In this document: one piece after another, positions 34,761 through 46,000 of the stretch
How the letters are laid out: every line of letters begins with the position of its first letter
How positions within the stretch are numbered: the first letter of the stretch is position 1
NCBI RefSeq assembly: GCF_001949145.1
Contig: NW_019091416.1
Coordinates: 1,957,817-2,021,816 of the forward strand
Source of the DNA: Acanthaster planci
Taxonomy: Eukaryota > Echinodermata > Asteroidea > Valvatida > Acanthasteridae
Length of the DNA stretch: 64,000 bases
Reading direction: 5' to 3'
The notes under the pieces: model-generated
Told to the model about the DNA's origin: nothing
What the model saw: only the letters and a program-made list of their open reading frames with translations
Database searches by the model: none
Made by a program: the position numbers and the translations under genes

Positions 34761-35713
34761 GTAGTAACTGTTTCTTAACACGTGGAAACCCACTATGTGT
34801 GCTAAACAGTTTACTCGTGCTTGGCACTGGACAAGCTGGCATTGTGTGACCACTTTCCGTTGGAACCTATTGTCTTTGTGTACGCGCTGGGCACATGCAC
34901 AAAGCCTGGCTGAAAAACTCCCCACTGGCCTGTCTCTTCTTTTTCGGTTGGTTTGGGTGGGGGTAGTTTTGTAAGGGCGGATGATCGATCCAAAGTGTCG
35001 TCTGTATTTGGCAGCTTTTTTATACCTTTGCCAGTAATTTTCAAAAGTGTAAAATATTTTGTTATACTTAACTTGTACATACGTAATGCACAGCTGTATG
35101 GGAATATGCAATTTCAAAGTGGTTGTGCATGCACCTGCAATTTGGGAAACATGCAGGATCTACATGTAAACATTCACAGATGTACATGTAATGTTTGAGT
35201 TTTTGTACAATATTGCAGCTTATATTACCAGCTAGTCTTTATCATTAATGTAATTCTTGCCTTTTCTGTCAGGAATGTGAAGACAATTGAAATGATGCAA
35301 GCGTGATTTGGAGGCAATTAAGTGCCAGTTTGGAGGTCAATGAAGAAAAAGGATGAATACGATTTCCTGTCTTGTTTATGTAGAGTGCTTGTGTCATGTG
35401 CATTTTCTTGTGTAAGGCATGCATGCAGGGATGATGCTAATTGGTTGATGGTGTAGCAACCGCTGAGTGGTTGGCCGTTGGTCCATTTATTGGGTGCTGT
35501 AAGTAATGCGTGCATGTGTTCTTCTTGCTACATGTATGTGCAACTCTGCTTGAGACTAAGTCATTCTCTGCTTGTGCTCACTGTGATCTCAACCACATGC
35601 CTTGCAGGACAGATCCTAATTGCTTACGTTGCACTTGCCTTTCTTTTGCTCACGTCCGTCTGATCAATGCAGTTTGTGTTACAGATACTTTTGCAAGCAG
35701 ATTTTTGTATAAA

Positions 35714-36292
35714 CCACTTCCTGCCGGGGCATTTATCAATGTTGATGATGCCAAGGCGGGATATTTATCATTTTTAAAATTCTTTAAAAATTCCTATCTT
35801 TATTCACTGGACACTTTAAACAAACACGTGAAGGCATATCTGGTGTCCACTCTAGCCAGACAAAATCTACTGACGCCTGAGTATTTCAGCCAGGCCTGCA
35901 GCCGTGTAAAAAGAGCCCAGATCTTGTGGTGTTATGTAATATTCTTCTGTTCACGAACCTGGCTCAGTGCACTGCTGATCTCTTTTCAATAGGGGCCAGA
36001 TTAGCGTGCAGCGGTACTTTGTGGCTCATCGATGTGGTGTGGGAGTGCTTTTGTCCCCGGTTGTAATCCGCTTGCTCTAAATGCCCCAAACCGTGGTATA
36101 CTGTTTCAAAACAAGGCAGGATTATCTCCACTTTTGAGAGTGAAAAAATGTCGGTAATGCCCAGCAGCCTGGTCTTTTGTTCCGAGTACGGTCTTTTGTT
36201 ACAAGGCCCTGTTCCCTTTGTCCGAGTTCGGAGACTCCGGCCACGCATATAAAGCATACGTGTCCGGATCCGAAGTCCCCGGTGGGAAGTGG
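35714..36292. mobile_element. piggyBac-like non-autonomous element, copy 2
   Basis: About 579 bp, homologous end to end with 23499-24090. The right end is followed by TTAA (36293-36296) and the left end is preceded by TAAA, so the intact half of the target site is on the opposite side from copy 1. Non-coding. Confidence 0.75.
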
Positions 36293-36829
36293 TTAAAGTC
36301 TGATCATTTTTTTGCAGTACATGTACATGTACAAGTACATGTATAATGTTTTATTTTTGAGTTTTTTTGGGAATGACTGTGCAGCTGGCTTTGTGATGAT
36401 TTGGTGGATTCAAGTGGATGAAGACATACTCAGTGCGGAAGCTTGTGGGATGTGAGTGGAAATGCCAGACGTACGAGTGTGGATATGCTTGATGGATATT
36501 CTTTTACATATTAGTGTTAGTGTGTGGATATGCTTGGTATTTATATGTGGATACTTTGTGGATATGTTTCAACTGTATTTGAAGGTACTTCAGGAACTAT
36601 ATGAGGTCCAGTAATGCGCAAGCTATACTCAGTATCTCATGCGTGTTTGTTGACGTCCTATCAGGGCCATCAAGAATATGCAACACTTTCATGGTATTAC
36701 AGAGAGTGGAATGATGAGAGGTGGGAAATATTATATACATGTATTATACATGTATTCTCTTCTGTGAATAAACTTTCAAAAGTAGCAGAAAGGTTTTGAT
36801 TTCATGGGTAGAACGGTGGAGGGTAGAAC

Positions 36830-36936
36830 CAGTGTTGGAGGCCTTGAGGCTGGTCTTGCCCTCGAAGCCGATTTTTATGGCCTCTACCTTGGTCTTGGCC
36901 TCGGCCTCGGAGGTTGTGGCCTTGACTACAACACTG
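36830..36936. mobile_element. hAT-like foldback element, copy 2
   Basis: Ends CAGTGTTG and CTACAACACTG, interior rich in GGCCTTG/GGTCTTG units. It is flanked by a perfect 8-bp direct repeat GGTAGAAC (36822-36829 and 36937-36944). Same family as 34559-34760, shorter. Confidence 0.8.
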
Positions 36937-39900
36937 GGTAGAACATTAAGTTGGAAAAGCAGTTCCCTCTCTTCTAGCATGAAAACCGAACTAAATGGGA
37001 TGGTTCCTTTATATGTGTGGAATCCTTATTTATTTGTAAGTGGTACTCTTATCTGCCACCTGTTTCCTTCCAGCCATTTACATGTACTTTTCATTGTAGT
37101 TTACTGAAATGTGCCCATTTAGGTAGTGCTTGGCGTCTGAAAAATGAAAACGATCATTTTGTGAAATTGTAGTTTATGTTGACTGTTTTCTGTTCAACCT
37201 CCATGGTTTTATTCCTGACAATTTTCAACTATTTATTGTAAGCACCTTGGAATTTAGATCAAGCCATTGAACCATGTCAAGCTATTAAAACAGGCTTGTT
37301 TCTAACAGAATCCAACAAGAGTATGAAGCCAATTGGTGAGGTCAGTAGAATCAAACCAATTCTAAAAGTGACTGATGGGGTTGGTTAATGTGCAGTGTAA
37401 GTTAACAGTATCTGAGGAATATGTGCTTAAAACGTAAGACTTTAAAATGCATTTGAAAAAAGTGTTCTGGTTGTGTTGTATATGTCTACATTGAATAAAC
37501 AGATGTTCTTATGGTACACCAATTGTCATCTGTACTTAGTCATCTCTTAGTGGAAAGGAGTCCTTTTTACTTTATTTGTGCTGGGAAAAACGGCCGCTGC
37601 TTTATCACACACTGTATAGAGTACCAAAGTGAAGATGTCACAAGCACAATTATGTGCGTAACAGCATTAGCACGAGAACCAGTGTGTGAATCATGTGCAC
37701 GTGTACTCCATTTGTTCATATGGCATTTACTGGTTTAACGTGACATCACCTTTCTGTACTCTGTAGCCAGGTGGAGGTTTACATTTTGACTGCTAGTGTT
37801 TCTGGTACCATTTCTCCCCGTGCAAAGCTGTGCCATGTGACATTTACCCACTCAGGAGATGGCATGCTTTGACACACCAGCAAATGTCCTTTGATGGGAA
37901 CTATTAAACCACTGTTCCCAGTTCAAGAAAAACAAGTATTTCCACTGAGTTTTCTTAATTGCATGAAAAGAAAGGAATGTCTACGCTAGGTTTGCAAGGT
38001 AAATGTACTTGGGTTTATGTGTGTTTTGGTGTGAGATGTGCTTGGCATACACAGTTTTTGCTGGAATGTCCTCGGTAGGTACGGGGTGCAGGCGCCCAGT
38101 TGAAATGAGTCCTACCAACCTGTCTTTTTGCTACCAGTGATGGGGCACTTCAAGTCGGACTGAACTGGCTGTGTACCAGCAGTCTGGCCCACAAAGTAAA
38201 AGCTGATATAATGGGTGACCGACTGTGCAGGTCTGGATAACCTGAGATTATAAAAAGTGACAGCATTTTTGGAGGTCACATTTACTTTCTTTCCTCTTAA
38301 CTGACAACTAATCATCTAGCTTCTCAGCTTCTTCATGTTGTTGCTTACTCCCAAGTAAAAAGATTCCAGAGTTCATTAAGCGTCTTCCAAGCAGTTTGGC
38401 CAAATTTTGCTTGCAAATTGCCAATGATAACACTACGAAGTTAAGACTAGGTCAAGGCAAGTGAATTGAAAAAAATTTTTTTTAATGATTTGCAGAAACT
38501 ACATTCAGTGGATTAACTCAAAAATCTGATTTGTGGTGAATGCAGAGGAAAGCAGGCAGATTCCAAAAAATGAAGTGGTCAAGGAATATTTGTAAAACAC
38601 CAGAGGTGGTGTCAGTGAGTTATAGATATTCCTAGTATGAAACATTCTCACATTGTTGTTGACAGTTCCACAAATTCTACATTTCATGCAATCATTTTTT
38701 CCAAGATTATTTTCTTGGGAGTCCTTGGTTTTATTTTCTTTATTTTTAGGTTTGAATACAAACTGCAACATAAACTGACAGCCACGCAAGAAATTATAAA
38801 TTACTTCACCTGTAAGCTAGCTTTTAAAGTTGCAACTTCAAAATGGGCCCTTATGAATCAGCTGTCTGCACAAAAATAATCCTTTAGAAATGTACATGTC
38901 TTTTTGGTATGTGCAAGAATAAACTGCAATGTGCAATTCACAACACTTAAACATAGATTTTTGTTCCAAATGCTTAAAAAGCAAACCAACAGAAACCTCG
39001 CAAAGGTAATATCTATTACTACTTGAAGAAAATAATTGAATAAAAGAATGCCCATTTTTTTCACATTTACCATTCACCACACTCTTCTGAAAACAATTCA
39101 GCAACAAACTGTTACGCAACAATTTAGGCAAAAGCACTCTTTGGAAAAGAAATAATTAGCCACACACATCACACTTGGCAAGAACAGCTTAGCTTTGCAG
39201 ATAAATATATATATATACACACCTTGATTTTATGTGCACACTTAAGCATGTTAATTAAATAACATCAATCAAACCTTTGGTATGCAAGAGCAGACAGTCA
39301 AACACTTTGATAATCAAAAAATAGCAAAGAATATTCCGGCAAAATAAAAATATTCCAACAAAAGTCTGTTAAGACAAATATAACAAGCTGACCACTTAAG
39401 TATCACTGCCTGTGAAAAATCCAATCAAACAGTGTTAAGGAGGCAATTTGTAACTGAAAGTAAGTTTATCAGGGAAAAATCCCATGCCAAAACTGAAAAA
39501 AAGCCTCCCTACTCCCTAGGTGAGACACCAGACTATTTACAGTCATCATGGCCAACTGAAAAGACAAGTTTATTCTTTTCTTGGTGTGAAGTTGAAGTCA
39601 TGATGCTGTCATTTCAGATCTATGTTTATATGAAGTTTTCAGAATTGACGAGGAGAGAGGGGATCGATTTCTGTAAACCTAAATCTGCCTGTGAAGAACT
39701 GCAGTCTGTGAGTCCTGGAGTGAAAAGCAGCTCTTCACAAAGTGCAACTTGGGTCTTGAGTGTTTGCTTCAGTCACAGGTGCATCAAGATGCACTGAACC
39801 TAACTTTTTCCACTGCAGCCAAAGTGAAAAAATCAATGTTTTCAATCAACACAACAAAGACCAAACTTACAAAGAAGGATCTGACAGGAGATTAAGAGAA

Positions 39901-40003
39901 ACCAGAACAGCATATTCACAAATTCAACAACAAAAAGTCTTGTGTCTTTTTAACCATACATTTTGCTGTCTAATGTAGAGGAGGGAATAAAAACCATCTT
40001 GCT

Positions 40004-43000
40004 TCATTCTCCTATCTCTGGTGCAAAAACTCTAGGTTTCTTCGTCAAGTCCTGATGAGTTTGACCTTTGGCCTTTGCTAGCCATAGCTTCTTTTGAAGT
40101 GCTTCGGCCTGTGTCGCCTTCTCCTTGGTGTACCTATGTTGGATCTCAGTCACCCAGTTCAGATACCCCTCTGTCTGCTCCCGCGTCCGTATCTGGAACT
40201 CCTTGTGGCTCTTGAGCGGATCCTTGACTTCCACGGGCGGTCCCATGACGACCTTCGTCACACTGTGGCGTTGCTTCCGCGGCGACTGCATGCTAGGTGC
40301 CGTGCCACTTGGGCCCTGCATCAGCATGGGACTGAGGACGATCGGTTCGGTGTGCGATGTGGTCCAGCCGTGGAAGGTCTTCTTACGGACGGCAGCCTCC
40401 GTCTGGGTTGATGGAACGATGCTGGGCTTATCGGATGTCAAGATGGCATTGGCACTCTGGCTTCTTCTCAGGATCTTTGGCTTTTCTGTTGAAGGGACCC
40501 GGCCTGAGCTCGGTCGGGTGAGGACGGGTTTCGTTGGCTGTTGACATATCACCGTTTGCTTTGGGATGCTAGACAGCGTCGCTTCAGGATGCAAGCTGAT
40601 ATGGGGCTTGTTGTCATACTCAACAGTTCTAAATTGAACGACCACAGTTGATTCTGGAGAACTAACAGCTCCTACTTGTGACTTTCCTTTCTGCCGTCTG
40701 ATCTCAGGACTTCTGACCGTGCACTGGCTTGGTGGTGGGCTCTCTGCACGGGGTTTGTAATCAATTTCCAAGCAGTTTGCTGTCGTGTTATTCACCAGCT
40801 CTGTGTTTTTCTTTGAGCTCTCAATGCAATTGATGGTCAGCACTAGCCTATCCCGAGGTGTTGGGACATCCCTGGTGCGCTCCTGGGATCTTATCAAGGC
40901 TTTGGCTTCAGACAGAGACAAGGCATCACCAACATTCTGCCTCCTGACAGGGGCACTGTGCCCACGCATTGGCAGCTCAAATTTGGCTCGCTTTAGGATT
41001 GCGCTTTTTGTGGAGAAGGCAGTCGTTGGTCTGGATTTCCCTTTCATGATGCCGGTCGGAGGGCGAGAGAGAACTGTCGGGGAGCAGGCTCTGATGTTCT
41101 GCTGTGATTTGGGTCTCACTGTCTCTGAATGGCTGACAGAGGCAGGGGTTGTTGCTCTTGAAGGAGCACCTGTTGCTGATCGCACTGAGGCTGTGGATGG
41201 CCTGGTCAGAGTTGTAGCTGTTTGTGGTCTTGAGGAACCAGCTCGGGATCTTGCGTAGGTGGCCGAGCCCGACTTTGCCCCCGGCGGGATGGGGCCGTCA
41301 GGCTGTGAACCCTGGACGTTGTGATACACACTCCCCTTCAGACTGGAGGCAAACTCTACCGCCTTGAACTGCTTCTGTATCATCTTGGCACTCTGCAGGC
41401 TCCGGTCGTGCAGCGTGCGGCCGCTGTGCCCCAGCTGCGACGAGGTATCTGGTTTGGACGTGCCCCGCAGGTGGTGTATGATCTTGGGGTTGCTGGCTCC
41501 TGCCCGCTCACTGCGCTGGGCACGGACATAAGGATAGGTGTGCTTCCTGAGGGGGGCATCGCCATAGTGGTTCTTGTAGCGCAGAAGTTCAATCTTCTCT
41601 TCCTGTTCGTAGTCCCACTGAACCTCCTCAAAGCACAGAACCAACAGGTTGTTGACAGTATGCAGAACCAATCTACACATGGGAAATTAATCAAACCATC
41701 AGAATTTGTGATACAGCAAGAGACACTGGTAGAAAGACATATGGCGAGAGTGACTACAGCTCAGAAGAAATTGTGGTCGTTGGCGATTGGGCCAGATTTC
41801 AGATTGTTGGAAAAGAGGAACATTGCAGATTTTGTGGTAATATCAAGTAGGATTAATAGCGGGTTTTGCCCTCACATTGACGCATATTCATAGCACTGTA
41901 TGCTCAGTGTTTGCTCGAGAGCTTGCAAAAATATTCACAAGCTTACTCCGGGGGGGGACTCGAACCCACGACCACCTGTTTACTAGTGCAGAATTTTTGT
42001 AGGTAAATGTAGTTAAATTCTTAAGTTAAAAATGAGTTAATGCTGCTGTCGACTGAGGAGGCCCAGGAGGAGAGGTGTGTATGAAGGAACAGAGGAGGGG
42101 AGAGGAACCTGGACTGACCCCCGGACCCTCTTAATCACCAACGGGTACATGAGCAATAACGTGAGCACAGATATGATTTGCCTCTAACAGCTTACCTTTC
42201 CCCACACGGGTAGATATCCTCAATTGGGTCGGACCGGCTGTTTCCTCTCATGACGCGCAGGCAGTCCCCACTCAGCATGTTCCAGATCCGTAGCTTGCCA
42301 TCCTCACAGCCGGTGATGACCCTCAAGTAGGACATCTCAAGGCACAGCACCTCCCTGGGGGGAAACGTACCCTCAGATTTGAACGCACAGTGGTGTCTCA
42401 ATATACAGGTACAACCTCGTTAATTAGAGCACCGTTAATACAAAATTCTACTTATAAAATCAGAACTTTTAGGTTCCAATCCTTTGTTCTTCATTGGTTT
42501 CATTTCTAATAATACAAGGTTCCTGTTATAACAACAGACCTGCTAACCTTGTCGGACTCCTTCCTGACGTCAGGCATTCATTACCACACAATAGATTAAA
42601 AGGTATTTAAATGAGCCTTCACTTCATTTAAATGTTAAGTCTACTGTGTGGTGATGCCTGACCTGAGGAAGGAGTACAGCATGTTGGCAGGTCCAAAACA
42701 AGGTAACCTGCAAAAGTCCAAAGGACCTCTTACTAATGTGGTTCCACTCTACCAGAGAGAGAGAATGTTGTGTTTCCTATCATTACATAGTTATAACCAC
42801 ATATACCACATATAGTTATCGGGACAGCACTGACCAGTAAGCACTGACCGTGCATCACAGAGGGCAGCTAGGAAACATCTTTTGTTCCCTTTGTGGGTCT
42901 TTCCTCTGGTCAAGTAAACCAATAACACGATTCTGTTCACATCAGAACGGGACCATTTTTCAGTGTTGTAGTCGAGACCTCTAAGGACCATCCCGTGTCC

Positions 43001-46000
43001 CCACAGTGCCATCATGGGACCAATACAAGACCCCAAGTCTGACTTCAAATTGCAAGCTATTCCAAAGAAGGGCAACATAAGCATCTCTTATCATTGCAGA
43101 TCCTGTTACTTGACGGGTCTTGTGAATGGTCTTGTGATGGGTCTTGTGATGGGTCTTGTGAATGGTCTTGTGATGGGTCTTGTGAATGGTCTTGTGATGG
43201 GTCTTATGATGGGTCTTGTGATGGGTCTTGTGACTGGTCTTGTGACGGGTCTTGTGACGGGTCTTGTGAATGGTCTTGTTCATGGTCTTGTGACGGGTCT
43301 TGTTCATGGTCTTGTTCATGGTCTTGTGACGGGTCTTGTTCATGGTTTGTGAATTGTGTTATAATGACAGTCTGGACTCCAGCATCACCATTTTCTATCC
43401 CAACAATCAAACAATACCTTGTGGGCATGATGAACAGGGGTAATATTGACCTAATCTAAGTGTCATATACCATTATTGGCAGACAGCTGCATGCTACATG
43501 TCTACAGCTCATACTGGCAATGTAAATAACTGGCCATCAAAAGTATCTAAAATATGCAACAGACAAGTACATAGTGTCTTCAAACGTACAAACTCTTCCA
43601 CCAACAAAGGGTTTCGTACAAGGCAACTAATGCTTCAGCAAATGGACTCTGGAGGACCTTAACTGCTCTTACTTGGGATGCCTGAGTGCAGTGACGCATC
43701 GTTTGTGGTCCCCGAGGGCACTCCAGACCAGTGCGTAACCATCCCGACTCCCCGACACCACATGCCACCTGTCCAGCCGGACGCTGGTGATGGGCCCCTG
43801 GTGGGTATGGGGGTTGATGAAGCCAAAGCGGTTGGTGTTCTTGGGAGACTGGTACAGCATCTAGGGGAGAAAATGGGACAAAAAACATCCATCACCAGCT
43901 GTGGCTTGTCTCTCTTCATTTTAATATTGTACATCACAGTTTATCATCACAAAAAACGTCCTTCATGGCATTTAAACAATCAAATTTCTCATTATATTTA
44001 ACACAGAAAAACATGTTAAATACTAAAGCCATGCAAAATTGTATTCATTGCAACAACATAGATATCTTCATTCCATTGTCTTTAGCAGTGCACTGTTTCC
44101 AACCCCCCTCCAAAAAAAGCATGTAAGCAGGTCATTTAAAATGTATTACATTAAATGTAAAATGTATTACATTTTGGTTAAACCAAAAAGCACTGATACT
44201 CATTATAGTCTGCTCTGTCGAGAAATTCACTCCTTGTTTTCCCAAGCATGGGCCGGTACAGTTCAAGAATCGAAAGACTCTGTTCCTCATAAAATCTTTT
44301 CTGTTCCTGAGATCTATAAGACTTTGCTTTTGTCGTGCATTTAAAATAACTGTTTGTGGACACACTTACTTTGATGAGGCAAGCATCTTTGATACTCCAT
44401 AGTTTGACTCGTCCCCCCTCACATCCGCTCACCACCCTATCACCATGTATGGCCACCGCTGTCACCTGGTGTATGTGCTTGAAGGTGCGTAGACATTTAC
44501 CCGTGCTAAAATTCCAGACTGCAGCAGAGGAAAGTAGCACACAAAAGCGTAAATATGAATAAGCCATCCTGCTGGATATTGTGCCTTGGTATATAACTGG
44601 GCCAGCAATGTAAATTACCGAATGCCAGATTCTTAAACCTTAAAGACTGAAAGAAATCCATGATGACATTTTTTTCCTGATAACAGTATCTCGTGACTTA
44701 GCTAGAGAGGAAAGTACACTGTGCTCTTATGTGATGGACTCTGACCTAAGTCGGCACATGGATGTACACTGAGCACACAAGCGTGTCATTCACATTTAAT
44801 CTGTGTTTAACTTGTTACTGTGATGGTCCTGTTGACATGATTAAAAAGACCAATAGCTCTATCAAAACCTGGTTTCTGCTGAAAAAAAATTGTCGCTATT
44901 TCAGCTTGGTTGTTTCCGACCCAGCCGCATTGCACTGGTTTGAACAGCATCAATTTTTGACGAGGTAACTAGTTCCAACACATTGAGGTTTGGAAAGGCA
45001 AAGAAACTTTTGCTGTAACCTTTGACGACGTTATCCTTCCCGCCTGACACCACGAGGCTGTCTTTCCGGTCGTGGGACATATCCAAGCAGAGGATGGTAT
45101 CCTGATGGCCGTGGAAGATTCTTTGAGGTTTGCCAGTCTTCACATCCCAACACCTGTCAGAATGACAAGAATCCAAGAAGTTGGAGGGGAGAAAGGGGAA
45201 AACCAATAAATCTGACATGGTTCAAAATTTCTGCAACTTCAGCACCAAATTTAACTGTCCAGCTAAGCGATATAGATATTGCTCAGCAAATTTCATGTGC
45301 TAAGCAAAACTGGCTGGTATCCAGTCACATAAAATATATATTGCATGACACATTGGCCAGAAACCAGCTCGTACTATACATGTAATTCAGCAGCAGTTTT
45401 GACATTGTGTCTCTAGTTCCCTATTTCATTGCGCTGCTCATCACAAAAATGCTAAGCAAAATTCAGTAGGGAATCAGTCAGAAGCTACACATACATTATA
45501 TGATTTGTTTTGGCTGGTAACCTGTTTCTACAAAAGAAACAGTTGTGGACGTGATGGTTAGCAGATTTCTATGCTTAGTAATTTTATGAAAATTATACTT
45601 ACCTGATGCTGGTGTCAAAGCTTCCACTGAGAACATATCCCTCGCGATCATTAATGTACAGACATTTGATAGATCCAGCATGGCCGGTGATCACTGGCCC
45701 GGTATCATGGCCTGTTGCCACGTCCAGGAATCTGACATGACGGTCAAAAGATCCTATGGCCACTAGCTGGCCGTAGTTGTAGGAGACCACTCGGTTGAAA
45801 TCATCCCTACATATATCAGAAACAACACAATAGAACAATTGATGATTTATTGCAACAAAACAATATTACCTCTATAGAGTCACCGCTGAAGTTATTTTGT
45901 ACAATTTTCCTTGGTCCAATGGAATACCTGTCAACAACGGATATCCGTAAGAAAAGTTATGGGCGCTTTTTGCCTTGCTTACACTCAGTATTAGTCACTT

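Larger units (their letters stand above)
32726..40003. other. Region between TMEM130-like and FBXW10 3' ends
   Basis: The two genes converge here. AATAAA on the plus strand at 33324-33329 is the first candidate polyadenylation signal for TMEM130; others are at 36767 and 37494. AATAAA on the minus strand at 39574-39569 could serve FBXW10. I see no conserved coding exon. Repeats are listed separately; an (AT)n run is at about 39203-39216. The stretch 33350-33700 has an open frame and a CCGCCGATGATCGGCGG palindrome but nothing recognisable. Confidence 0.5.

Noticed and set aside
40094-41258. Long plus-strand open frames opposite FBXW10 exon 9
   Set aside because: Antisense shadows of the GC-rich coding exon; no conserved protein.
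42981-43352. Long repetitive open frames (KTHHKT- and GLVMGLV-like) on both strands
   Set aside because: They are translations of a 12-bp minisatellite inside FBXW10 intron 7.
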